Source of the DNA: Hyperoplus lanceolatus
Taxonomy: Eukaryota > Chordata > Actinopteri > Uranoscopiformes > Ammodytidae
Length of the DNA stretch: 64,000 nucleotides
Reading direction: 5' to 3'
Assembly (NCBI GenBank): GCA_026929865.2
Contig: CM049410.1
Coordinates: 24,862,001 to 24,926,000 of the forward strand
This document shows positions 1-10,995 of the stretch, piece after piece. Numbering within the stretch: the first letter of the stretch is position 1; each line of letters starts with the position of its first letter. The notes under the pieces are model-generated. The model was not told the origin of the DNA. It worked only from the letters and a program-made list of their open reading frames with translations, and did no database searches. The position numbers and the translations under genes were made by a program.

Positions 1-2430
1 AGCTGCCTTTTCCTGCTCTATTCTTTCCTTCTCTGGGGTGTCAGTGAGGATACAGCTTGACAATTTCTTTCGTTATTGGGTTCCTTTTCTGGCTGCAGCC
101 TTGAGATAACATGTGACAACCAACCCCCCAAAAAATTTGACGACCAACCCCAACTTGAATTTCTTGCTAGCATCAAGGCCAACAACCATCTGACAACTAA
201 TTAGCTTGCTAACCACAATCTAAACTATAGTTTACCCTTCACACTTTCTGAGGGTAACAAGTGTTTTGTTATAAACCCATTGTGTAAAAGCCTAGAAGAA
301 AAATACTGAGAAGCAAAATATTTTGAATTTGACATGAAAAACACAAAACATCCTCTCACCTGAAATGCAGCAGTCTAACTCCAAGGAAGTCTATGTATGT
401 GACCTCTGATCCCAATTCTGGACCTTTTTTATATCAACATTTCAGAGCTAGCGCGCTCTGGTGGCGAGATATAACGAATGTGACATCCAACCAAGCCCCA
501 ACCTCAGCGATTTTTACCAGTATCCAATAAGGAAGTGACCACAACTGTAGTAACCCGGAAGTGCCACTGGGGGCTGTATGCAGAAGAGAGCCATCTCTTA
601 TTGACTCCAATGTTAAACATGCCGTTTTCACAGCATTATTAACCCTATTTCAGGCCTGGATTGAAAAACCATTCTAGTCTGTATGTTTAGTTCATATCTC
701 CATGACAACTCTGAGGGGGGTGAATTTTTTTCTAGCAGACTAGTTTTTATTCTATTGGAAGTTAAAATATATGAATTTTAGGGGCGTGGCCTCTTGATTG
801 ACAGCTAGCCTCTGTCCCTCACTCAACCTCGAAGGCTAGTTGTAAGGGTTAGCATGCTAACTCAGTAGACAGCAGTGTGTTCATTCCTCCATCCCGTGTG
901 CTGCTTGGGGCTGTACCAACGATGGATTAAGGACTGTGGTTTACAGTTTTTTCGGTGAGTAACACTGTATTTACAATTATTATTGTTATGTTACAACTGT
1001 ACACTGTAGCCTATAGAACCAATTACAAGCTGTTAGTTTCGCGAGTGTCACAGTGGCAGTGTTAGCTCTGTTATGCCAGCTAAATAAATAGCTAGTAGTA
1101 GCCACTATCGCGGTGTTTGGGCCGTGAGGGTCGCTGTTTTACAGTTTATGAAGGGCATGGTACTGTGTTGAATACGTGTGGAATATCGGTTTAAATCATA
1201 TCATAAATCATGTTGGCTGCATGCTTGTGGAGCCGGTGTGTCTCTGCCCGGGCCCGAGGTTTTTTCAAGGCTCCATGCCGTTAACGACTGTTTATGGTCA
1301 GATGGGCACGTAATGGAATCGGTTCAGAAACAAAAGTTGGGCTGAGCGGTCCAGTTAAACCTTTTACTATCTATGGGTTAAACATATGGCATAGGAACAC
1401 TTTTGTGACAAAATATATGCTCACAAGTTTGCGCTCAATAATGTTTATAGATGAAGGGGCTATGTGCATCCGTAAAACCGGCTCCGTTCCACGGTTACTA
1501 CGATGGTTATTTTTTTATAACAGTCGTATAAACTCAAATTAAATATACAATTGTGGCTGTGTTTCCGCATCTGTGTTATCCGTGGATATTATGACGGTTA
1601 TCGTACTGCATTAACTCAAAAATAAATATACAATTTTTGTTGTTTCTTCCTTTATTCCAATTTCAAACGCTATTTTTCCGAAAAAAATTATTGATTGCCT
1701 AGTGCATTACTTTTATCTGACTCTTTCTGTATTGTGTGACTCAGTGGTTGTCTCTCTGTCCTCTTCCAGGTTGACATGGAGGACTGAATGTGTGCCTCTG
1801 GTCTCCCTGATCTCTACGTGAAAGAGCGACGGTGTGGCTCTTCATCTGGCAGCAAGCTGAAGTCAACCTACATTCACACTATCCTCATCTTATCTGCTTG
1901 TGATAATTGTCATTGATTGTGATATTTTGTGATATATCTTGTTCTGCACTGTCCGTCTTTGTAGAAGTATTCCTGCTCTGTAGAAAATCTTTCAAGTTTT
2001 TTTTTGTGGGATTTTTTCCTAACTTAAGTAAAGTGTTTTACAACATTACATAGCCCTGATTAGGCCTATATAAAAAAACATAATTTTATTAATCGATAAC
2101 TTAACAGCCCCAAATGTATTATCTTTTGACTATTTTTGTGTAATTTTTAATGAAAATATGCCGAGAATGTTTCATATAGCTTCTCCTGTTAAAATTTCAA
2201 TGCAAAACTTTTACTTGTAACAGAGTAATTTAACAGTTTGGTATTTGTACTTTTACTTCAGTAAAGGATGTGAATATTTCCTTCTACACTGTTTAATCTT
2301 TACCTGGGTCATCTTTGAGTCTTACATACAAGCAAAATCATTTGCATAAGTACTTTTAATATAAAATAATGTTCTACTTTTACTCAAGTGATATTGTAAT
2401 TGGTGACTTGTAAAAGAGTCAATTCTCTGA
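1..2430. other. non-coding stretch left of grap2
   Basis: Apart from the THAP-like exon, I see AT-rich sequence with no convincing coding exon. A minus-strand reading at 1-60 includes ILTDTPEKERIEQ but is closed by a stop just upstream. The stretch 430-1000 has the look of an old DNA transposon, but I found no terminal repeats. Confidence 0.3.
885..954 (+). pseudogene. THAP zinc-finger exon fragment
   Basis: The plus strand reads CAAWGCTNDGLRTVVYSFF and then a GTGAGT donor at 955. CAAxGCTN is the hallmark start of a THAP domain, found in P-element-like transposases and host THAP proteins. The codon where Met would be expected is ATC. After the next plausible acceptor (about 1770) the frame stops at once, so this is probably a decayed transposon or gene fragment. 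Confidence 0.45.
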
Positions 2431-3620
2431 TATGATGATGAAGATACTTTTAATGACCACACAGCCAGGCTGGTGGAATTTGTTTTCAGTACAGCTCCTT
2501 GGTACAGGTTCCAACTTTACATTGAACATACAGACAGGCACATTACATAATACAACAGGGCCATGCTTAATCGTCAGCGTTCAGATTTTAGAATGTTGGA
2601 AGGCATAGTGTGCAGGGTGAGTGGGACAGAGATGTGTAGTGTCAGTTTGGGATAGTAATTCAAGGGATGTTAGGGTGTGCCAATAATTTTGGATGCTGTT
2701 GATGCACTCTAATTTCTTCCGGGAGAGTGAGTCAAGGCTGGCAAATCAGACTGATTGATGAGGTGAGGATGCTTTCAACGATGGCTGTATAGAAGCAATA
2801 GAAAGTGTATTTAATCATTTAATTCAACTGTTGCACCTTAACATAAAACCCTGCTCTAAATATTTTATATAATATATGTATATTCAAAATCATAGGCTAT
2901 TAAATTAGTGTTCTCATCTGTTTATAGATTGAATGTGTCCTCCCTTATCATGTATTACTGTTAATAACATTTTCAGTCTGGAGACCAAAATACAATTAAT
3001 ATTATTACAAATACATTGAGATCAGCTTGTTCAGCCCTTAGTCAACACTAGGAGACATTTGTTTCAGCTACGAGCTTTTTAATGCCCTCTCTCATGTGCT
3101 CGGAGGTGATATTGAGAATATGTTCAGCTCTGTTGGAGTTGTTGGACCAAACTGGAGGCAGGGAATTACGTGACTGAGGCTGAGCTCGTCTACTGGTAGG
3201 CTAACTAGTAGAGCGAGTGTTGTTAGCCTAGCTCCTGGCGGTCGTGCTAAATGTTGCTAACAGGGTGTACGTCACAGTACTTCGGCTAGATGGGACTATC
3301 TCCCTCCCCCCAACGTCGCTACATGCCCTTTTTTGGTACGAGGAAGTGAGACGGAGCCAAACTCTGGCAAGATGGCGGCGCGCACACGCCAAGAAAGAAG
3401 GGATACTCCTCGGTGAACTGAGGTCGGCCATGATGCTTTATCCATTATATTATACTATCTATGCATCCAACCCATGTGACAAATTACCCCGTTCTCCCCT
3501 ACTCCCAATTTCACAAAGGATCACTGATGAAAATTATCAAAAGTTGAAGCTGTGCTTTGGACAACATGAGCCATGATCTCAGCACTTGTGCAGCATGTTG
3601 TTTTTGAGGAGATAGAGCAG
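2430..3620. other. non-coding stretch, probable old repeat fragments
   Basis: The stretch 2430-2830 reads like a dispersed fish repeat and 3240-3440 is a GC-rich fragment. I searched the minus strand here for the ALYDF, WW and NYV signatures of the missing SH3 and saw none. Confidence 0.3.
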
Positions 3621-3629
3621 CAGTCTGAC

Positions 3630-3746
3630 CTGAGGTAGAGGCATGGTGTCAGAGGGGCGGCGTGGAGGGAAAGCGTTGCTGACCGGGCTGCTCCTCCCTG
3701 TGTGACCGATGGTGTGAGCTCGCTCCTCCAGACCCACTCGCTTAGC
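3630..3746 (-). CDS. grap2: grap2 linker exon 2, last exon visible
   Basis: This in-frame 117-nt exon has acceptor TTTTCCAG and donor GTCAGA. It starts AKRVGLEERAHTIG and ends RRPSDTMPLPQ. The end resembles the RRHTDPVQLQ segment I recall just before the C-terminal SH3 of mammalian GRAP2. The donor shows that at least one further exon follows to the left. Confidence 0.75.
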
Positions 3747-6700
3747 CTGGAAAACAAGTACCAACACTACTTGTCACGTGACTGTAAACTAAAACAGATA
3801 GCTAAATATTAAGTAAATCATAATGTAGAGAGCTGTGAATTTCAATAGGGCCACTTGTATCCCAGGGGTTACTTCTGCAGTTGCTTGAGGGTTCGAGGAA
3901 AGATTTAAAAAAAATTACATTTTGCTAAAAAAATTTAGTCCCATATTAAGTCAGTTTATACACAAAGAGTTTGAATGGTCAGTCAAAAGGAATGGAAGTA
4001 TTTAGCTAAAATAAATTAAAATAAAATCAACAGCAAAAACAATTTGAACATTTTGCTCAAGGTTATGGATAAATTGTTGTGAAAGTACCTAATACATGCT
4101 AAAAATAGCTGAAAGTGAAATAATATTGTCAACAAGCTGAAATATTAGATGAATGATCAATTCAAGTGGTACAAACACAAACTTGCAGATCCAACATCTA
4201 CAGCTGAATTTTAAAGAAAATATTGTGACAATATTTTCTTTTATGATAGTGTTAAATAAAATTTAGTTTTCAAGTATATTCAAATGAACACATAAGGAAA
4301 AAGTGATTTCTTGAGGGAGGTTTGGTATATGTTGTACCAGTTGGTTGTGCGGTTGGTCGGAGGCTCTGCGAGGTGAAGTGACGGCTGCAGCTGTGGTGCG
4401 GCATTCAGGCAAACTTCCCCTCTTCATCTTGAGGAAGAAAACACACATTCAAATGTTCAGAAATCTAAAGTTTATCATCTGATGTGTACAAAGACTCATT
4501 CACATCAATATAACAAATATAATTTAGTCTGAAAGAAAATTGTATTGTTTACAAGAAGCCTTAGATATTATTTATCATATAACTTTACATATGGCACTTT
4601 GAGCCTTTAGGCTGTCATTACGGTACTTTTTAACATGAAATTATGTAATTGTGAAGAAAGGTTTCAACAAATCAAACTATATTGAATACACAGTTTTGAT
4701 GATTATATAAGTATGTTGACCGCTGAGACATCACAATAACAGTCTTCAGATAAATAACACTTGACTTAATTCATTTGATCACTCAAACCGTGAGGTATTC
4801 AACCAGACTTAAGGTCCTGACAGAAACATGTCTCCCCTCCTCTGTTCACTTCAGTTCACTCTCACTATTGAGATTGAGTTTCTTCTTTCTCTTCCATTTC
4901 CTCTGGTTTCATTTCCTTTTCTAGATCTTCTTCTTTACACAATCATCCGGTTCACATGTTTATAAGTCACTCTGCCTCTTATCTGAGCTGAGAAAAGAAA
5001 CTACACACTGGACCTCCAAAACAGATTTAACCTTAAATTAGTTAAGTTTAGCCATTAAAATGAAAGTCAGAAAAGTAACACAAACACGATCAGCTGTTAA
5101 TTAATTTGTTCAGTTATTTTGGAGGCTATGATTTTTTTAAACGTTTTTTAGAGGATTAGTTCAATATTTTTAGCTCTTTGCCTCACTCAAAAAAAGTAAA
5201 ACTTTTCCTTTAAATAAAAGATTTTAGAGACCAATTAATTCATCGGGAGGAGGCAGGATGCATGGAAGACGAAATACATCATAAAAGTGATTACTACCCG
5301 AAAGTAGTAGACATATTTCTGTGTACATTTCTCAACCACAACATAACCAGATAACCTTTTTAACAAGTGTGACTGAAAAATAAGGACTTATTAGTGGTGC
5401 ATAGCAAATCCAAGCTACAGTGTGTCTTACCGACTGGGCCATGGACGGGCCCTTCCCCTCCGACGTGCCGTCGTTGAGGTAGATCTCTCTGGTTTTAGAG
5501 ATGGACGTGGTCTTGTAGAAGTCCACCAGCTTGTTCAGAGAGGTGAACTTATCAGACCACAGGAAGTACTGGCCTTTGTTGTCTTTCATCACTTTGAAGT
5601 GCTGAACGTCACTCTCATGTCTGAGGGTTAAATAAACAGTAAAGTTAGTTACAGTTATGTTAGCTGTTATCAGGGGCGCCGCCAGAGATTTTGGGCCCCA
5701 TGAAAAGATATCACTCTGGGCCCCCAACCAGGCCACGCCAATCAAATGCAATGTTCTGTAACGGAACGTCCAGAACCCAACAGACCCATTGAAGCTTAAG
5801 ATACCTAAACTACCTATAACTCTATTCATACGGGCGAGATACCTAAACTACCTATAACTCTATTCATACAGGCGTGCACCTATGTTGAAGTCCAGTACTA
5901 AAGGCCTACAATACACTGACACTGAGCTGTTAAAATACAACACTGTGCAAATGTTCAACATTCTGCAGACAATTCTCTATACGATGCAAGGTTAATATTC
6001 TGGAAAACAAATCTGCTACAGGCCATCTCTTATGGTGAAAATCACATTTTATTTTTTCAATTCTCAAATGAAAAAAATCTCAACATCAATTGTGGTGTCA
6101 AATTACGTAATATAACTCTTTAAATTAACACATTGCGTCATCTACATGAATATCAAAAAGACATACTGTCGCCCTTTAATTCATCTATCTTTCTTTCGTT
6201 CCTCTCTTTTCGCTTTTGATATACTGACTTTTGTCGTTGAGACATGATTCAATCATCCCCCGTTAATCACTCTCGATAGTGGCACGGGATGCGGATAGGG
6301 TTGCCACCTTGGATTTAGGAAAAAAAGGGACACTTGATGTTTGGGGCAGAGGGCTCGGCCATTATTAGGCTACCAGTTCAGTGTAATGACCTATAATAAC
6401 CATAAACACCTACAGTGCTTTTTACAGTAGGATATATAAGGAGACTGAGGTGGGAACCCTGGACCTTGTAGGGGGGTCCGGGGGAGCATTCCCCCGGAAG
6501 GAAAAAATGCAACCTTTTAAAGTAAAATTCATCAATCTGGTGCACTTTGAGAAGAAAATTGCATGCAACCAGTCCCAGGGGCTCAGAGGGGCCAGAAATA
6601 CTGATAACTTTAAATGTCGCATTGTCAAAGAGCTCAGTCATTCATGTCAATAACCGGGTCTAAAAAAAGGAATCGCCTAAAATAAGGAAATAAATCATCA

Positions 6701-9633
6701 TGGCCCCTCAACTAGTAGGTGAGAAATAGAAAAGCAAGTGCAAAACAAAAGCATTACGTATTAGCTCTGTCTTAGGGGCTTCATGAGGGGCCTTGAAGGC
6801 CCCCTCACACATGCAGTAATAAGCTTTCTATGTGTGAATTCTTTACTGTTCATAAAAAAGTAGCTATCCACCCTCTGGGCCCATTATCTCATAATCCGTC
6901 TATGAACCAAATGGTTTCCACAATATTTTTATTTATTTTCGCGGGGAGCAAGCATTATTTATCTTAAAAAAAAAAAAAAAAAGTGGGGGCCCCCCACACT
7001 GGGTCTTGAACTTGAAACGGGCCCCGAGATCGTTGAGACCGCCTGTCTCTGCCCGGCCCCGCTTGCCTCTTCATTGAGAATTAGTTGGCGCAACAAACGC
7101 CTCGGCCCGTGTGAAACGGCCTTAACTACTGAACGAAGGAAATCAAATGAGATTTTGGCATTTCCCCCCCAAAAAACTGGACAAATTGTGCTGGTGAAAA
7201 AAGAGAACAATTCTGGGAAAAACGGGACGGGTGGCAACACTATGCGGAGCTGTTTGAAAATCGGACCAAACCATTACTTCTAAATACAGGGGGGTGTACA
7301 GAGTTTTGAAATTGTTACTTTTTGTCAGAAAACTTTTAAATGAACCATTCATTTTATTTGTTTCACGTTAGATACAATGTTTTATTAATGGAGAGTATTG
7401 ATTAAAGATTTAGTATTGATTTTTTTTTAATCCTAAAGTTCTAATATTTTTGGGCCCCTGCCAGTCACGGGCCCTTAGAATCGTCCTAACCTTTCACCCC
7501 ATTACGGCGCCCCTGGCTGTTATATTAACAAGGATTGCTCCTTCACTCCTGAGGTTAGGCTCTTTCCCCTTGTCTGGATTGTCCTCTGCTGGCCAATGTA
7601 CTATACTACAACTGCACAGTTTAACAGAAAGCAATGAGTGGCATCCTGGTGATAATGGATGTCTTCAGGGCAGAGAAATAGAGTAAAAGAGCTATGAAAG
7701 AGTCACACGTCATACAGTATACCCGCACCAGGCAATGATAAAGCCTTTAAAGTTGTAGTCAGTGATTCTGGAGAACGCCTGTTGTCAATTTTTTTGGGGG
7801 GGAAAAATCATATCTCCTCAAAACCCACTACCTGTCCTTACTATGTGTGCACAACAAAATAGTGTTATTAAACAGCCTTAGCTCTGTAAACTGGTATGTA
7901 AACAAAGGGTCTGTAAACAAACGGGGACAACCGTAGCTGGCAACATGCCCATTTACACAACCTAGGCTTTGTATTAACACTGGATTTTTTTTCAGTGCAC
8001 ACACAGTATGGACAGGTAGTGGATCGTGAGGAGATATTCACTGATTTTGACAAAATAATTTTGGCAATAAGCATTCTCCAAAATAGAGGACTCCACCAGA
8101 TAGGAGTAATCAGACATAATCTGATTTTTTAAAAACAGTTTCGAGAGTGAACTGCTGTGTCAAAATAATTGTGTGGACTGCCAAAAGTAAAGAGAACTCA
8201 ATAATACATTCAGTAACAAATAAAAAAGAAAAGAAAAGTACACAACATTTTCTGAAATCTAAGGTATTTCCTCTTTCACCCCTGAATGTGTCAAATTTAA
8301 AGATCCAATCTGTTGCTAGACCCCTTTTACTGGGGCTTGTGCCCAGCCCAGTATAGCCTCATGTCTAGCAATTCCCCTGAGTTTTACCTTTGAAGCAACT
8401 TGAGTTAAATAACTGCGTGGCCCACTGGACAGTGTGCTGGTGGCCTACCTCACACACGCTGAGGTAAACTAACTGAAACTCACATTGGAGCGCTGCTGCT
8501 GCTATGCTCTGTTTACTCTACCTCCGCTACCGCAGCTGTCTCCTGGATGTAAACACGTGAAGTCTTGCAGAAAGGCCGAGATGGTGAGTCAGAGTCTAGT
8601 TGGCGTTGAGGGGGAAATATTGGTTTACTGGTATCTGAGTAAGTGTGCCTGACCTTTAAACAGATTTCTATCACACTTTTCTGTTTTTCAAAACCACAAA
8701 ACCAACCACTAGATGAGTTATACGTAATAAGACTCTATTTTATATCTAATTTGAATATGTGAGTAACGTTGTATAGACTGTAATCTAGGAGCGGATGGTG
8801 ACTGTGACAAAATGATCCCTGAAACAATTTAAAATCCCTTAAATTAGTTCTGTCAACTAGAGATTGTCTCATCATTAATAAAATGTGCTAAAATGCTAAA
8901 GCTAAACCTAACAGGCAAAATGTAGAAAGACACAGTAAAGAAAAATAATAGTTTTTGTATTGCAGTGTAGAGCCAGGTAATCCAAATATTATAAGTGAGA
9001 TAAGGAAAAAATGTGTGATACGAACGTTATCTTGCTCCAACATAACCCTGTTTGACTGCTGAGCTTAAACACAGTATGAAGAAGTACTTGTTGTTTGGGT
9101 GAGAGGTTGCAAAAACCAAACCATCATAGAAATGTTCTAGAATCTCTTTTCCTTCAAACAATGACTTGCTCATTTTTAGAGTGAGATGTAAAATTGGTCA
9201 TCATAAAACAACAGAGAATACTCAACCTTTAATTAGTGATCTTGTTAATTTCAGCAATCTTAAAATATGTTTTTAAACTACTGCCACACTGATAAAAAGC
9301 TTCACAAAAGGCTTTTTTTCTTCAGGGTATGATGCAATAATCTTCAGGACTTATTTTCAAAACACGTCTAAAAATGTCAAAGAAGTCTACGGAAATATGC
9401 AAAAAGGCAAATTTTTCCATCATTCTTTCTCTTTTTAATTTTTCTTCGCTCACTTGACAGAGATGGAGAAGTCGTCGGGGGAGCTCTGGCATCCTCGGAT
9501 CACAAAGTGTCCCACGTCTTTGAACCTCAGGATTTCCTCTGCAGCACTGCGACCCGCGTTCTCCTGAAACCACCTGAGACACACACAGCATGTACGCACA
9601 GTTTAATATGCTCCTGCTTATCTTATGTTAACA

Positions 9634-9680
<47 letters not shown>

Positions 9681-10743
9681 CATACACTCACACATACACA
9701 CATAAACACAGACACTCACTCACACCTACAGCGACTACAAAACACACGACGTGAAACTTTTTCAAATGTATTATCAAAAAGTCAGAATTAGTAGAATGTG
9801 TTCCATTTGAATCAAACCCTCGTGCGGTTCAGTTGGGCAGTTTTGAACGCAGCAATCATACTCTGGTTTGGACCAAAACAACCGGTCCCAGAGTGCTTTC
9901 AGAATTGCCTGGGATCATTTCCAAGGGAACCCTAGTTCAGTTATTTTTGATCTGATCCAATTGCAGGAAGTGAAGCAAAAGCAGTTTTATAAAGGGCTTC
10001 TATTTGCAAATAGAAAATGAACCAAAAGTCTCCATTTCTTTTTTATTTGTATCAAGAGGACTGCAGCTGTGAAGCAACGAACTTCCAGGTAAATGTGCCT
10101 AACCTGGGCGACTGCATCTCAATGTAGTTTTGTGGTACGAATCCTTCCTGTCCACTCAACTCGGCTTTATACCACTCATCCTGCGAGCTCAAAATCTGGT
10201 CAGAGAAAAAGTAAAGAAACAAGGTTTTACACAAAGTCAATTTAAGGTGGAGTCAGTGACTCTGGAGAACGCTTGTTGTCAAAATACATTTTTGTCAAAA
10301 TCAGTGAATATCACCTTACAATCTGCTACCTGTCCGTACTGTGTGTCAGTGTGTGCGCTGAAAAATATCCAGTGTTAATTCATAGCCTAGGCTCTGTTAA
10401 CAGTTACTGGCTATGGTGGGCCCCTTTGTTAACATAGCCTTTGTTTAAATACCAGTTTACAGAGCCTAGGCTGTATTAACACTGGATTCTTTTTCAGCAA
10501 ACACACAGTACTGACATGTAGCGGATTGTGAGATATTCAATGATTTTCCAGACTCTACCTTTTAAACTTTTTAAACCTTTTAGAAAACATTCCAATCAAC
10601 ATGCACTGACCTTGAGTATATCGCCCTTCTTGAAGCTGAGCTCGTCGCCTGCGGTTGCAGCGAAATCGTACAGTGCTTTGGCCTCCATCGGCACAGAATG
10701 AAGCGTCTCGCAGGCGAAGAAAAGGAGCAAACGGGCGTCACAA
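3630..10743 (-). CDS. grap2: GRAP2/GADS-type SH3-SH2 adaptor, 3' end missing
   Basis: Six exons on the minus strand join in frame: 10611-10688 (coding part), 10104-10195, 9454-9573, 5431-5620, 4338-4427 and 3630-3746, giving 687 nt or 229 codons. Residues 1-58 form an SH3 domain with an ALYDF motif and a KNY/QNYIEM-type end. Residues 59-150 form an SH2 domain with the phosphotyrosine-binding Arg in VIRG, then DVQHFKVM and a SLNKLVDFY end. Residues 161-229 are a polar, basic linker. GRB2-family proteins join phosphotyrosines to proline-rich partners; GRAP2 links LAT to SLP-76 in T cells (family knowledge). HFKVMKDNKG and the long linker favour GRAP2 over GRB2 or GRAP. The usual C-terminal SH3 is not visible to the left of 3630, so the gene is partial here. 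Human GRAP2 is about 330 residues. Confidence 0.9.
4338..4427 (-). CDS. grap2: grap2 linker exon 1
   Basis: This in-frame 90-nt exon has acceptor CTCAAG and donor GTACAA. It reads MKRGSLPECRTTAAAV and ends RRASDQPHNQL. Low complexity and a basic/Ser-Pro composition suit the unstructured linker between SH2 and the C-terminal SH3. The donor is only moderately good. Confidence 0.65.
5431..5620 (-). CDS. grap2: grap2 exon, second half of SH2 plus linker start
   Basis: The 190 nt run from HESDVQHFKVM through YFLWSDKFTSLNKLVDFY to GPSMAQS. The acceptor is CCCTCAG and the donor is GTAAGA. The exon ends in phase 0. This is the most diagnostic exon for GRAP2. Confidence 0.93.
5799..5874. repeat. tandem duplication, 38-bp unit
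   Basis: Two almost identical adjacent copies contain ATACCTAAACTACC and lie inside the hAT-type element. Confidence 0.8.
6296..7241. mobile_element. second DNA transposon nested in the hAT element
   Basis: The ends are AGGGTTGCCACC and GGTGGCAACACT, near-perfect inverted repeats. Flanks are ATGCGGAT (6288-6295) and ATGCGGAG (7242-7249), an 8-bp duplication with one mismatch. The interior has no intact coding frame. It inserted after the outer element. Confidence 0.7.
7748..8097. mobile_element. palindromic foldback repeat, copy A
   Basis: The left arm contains GTCAGTGATTCTGGAGAACG and the right arm ends in its complement (GCATTCTCC...CTCCACC). The inner segment has a further inverted pair around CCTAGGCTTTGT. 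It lies in the large grap2 intron. Confidence 0.75.
9454..9573 (-). CDS. grap2: grap2 exon, first half of SH2
   Basis: The 120 nt start with WFQENAGRSAAEEI, pass the phosphotyrosine-pocket motif HFVIRG, and end FSISVK. The acceptor is GTCTCAG and the donor is GTGAGC. The segment SSPDDF has Asp where the mammalian proteins I recall have Gly. A CA/GT tract lies about 60 bp upstream of the acceptor. Confidence 0.9.
9635..9677. repeat. (CA)n microsatellite
   Basis: An uninterrupted CA run is followed by an imperfect CA-rich tail to about 9725. On the grap2 strand it is a TG tract about 60 nt upstream of the exon 3 acceptor. Confidence 0.95.
10104..10195 (-). CDS. grap2: grap2 exon, second half of N-terminal SH3
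   Basis: The acceptor is ...ACCAG and the donor is GTTAGG. The 92 nt read ILSSQDEWYKAELSGQEGF and end at IEMQSP, the SH3 stretch carrying the conserved Trp and the NY motif. It ends two bases into a codon that exon 3 completes as Arg. Confidence 0.9.
10241..10565. mobile_element. palindromic foldback repeat, copy B
   Basis: It starts AAGGTGGAGTCAGTGACTCT and ends CTCTACCTTTT. The right arm has lost the CAAGCGTTCTCC segment. It fills most of the 415-bp intron between grap2 exons 1 and 2. Confidence 0.8.
10611..10743 (-). CDS. grap2: grap2 exon with start codon
   Basis: ATG is at 10688-10686, followed by 26 codons that start MEAKALYDF and end DILK, then a GTCAGT donor (10610-10605). Bases 10743-10689 are 5' UTR: an AG acceptor at 10745-10744 follows a pyrimidine-rich stretch, so a noncoding exon is expected upstream. 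The break after DILK matches my memory of mammalian GRAP2 exon structure. Confidence 0.88.
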
Positions 10744-10995
10744 CTAGAGTTTATATCAAGAGAAAAAGAAAGATGTATGGCTTTAAAAAAATATAAATTC
10801 CAACTTCTTATGTATGACGTTTAAAAATGCAGTTTGTCAAGGAAAAAATAAGAGTTTAAAAGGTTTTGATGTTGCATCAAAGAGTTGGACCAGATCTGAT
10901 CTCTGAGAGTAGAGACTCTTCTCTCTCAACGTGCAGATGAGATACGGATATTTGCAAGCTGTGGTCACAAAAAGATTATCTGTAGGGAGTCACAA

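Larger units (their letters stand above)
5671..7515. mobile_element. hAT-type DNA transposon, non-autonomous
   Basis: The ends are inverted copies of CAGGGGCGCCG. The element is flanked by an exact 8-bp duplication GCTGTTAT (5663-5670 and 7516-7523), the hAT signature. No transposase frame is visible. It lies in the large grap2 intron just upstream of the second SH2 exon and carries another element inside. Confidence 0.85.

Noticed and set aside
3081..3190. C-terminal SH3 end of grap2
   Set aside because: A GNYVT-like reading exists but on the plus strand, without the ALYDF or WW parts.
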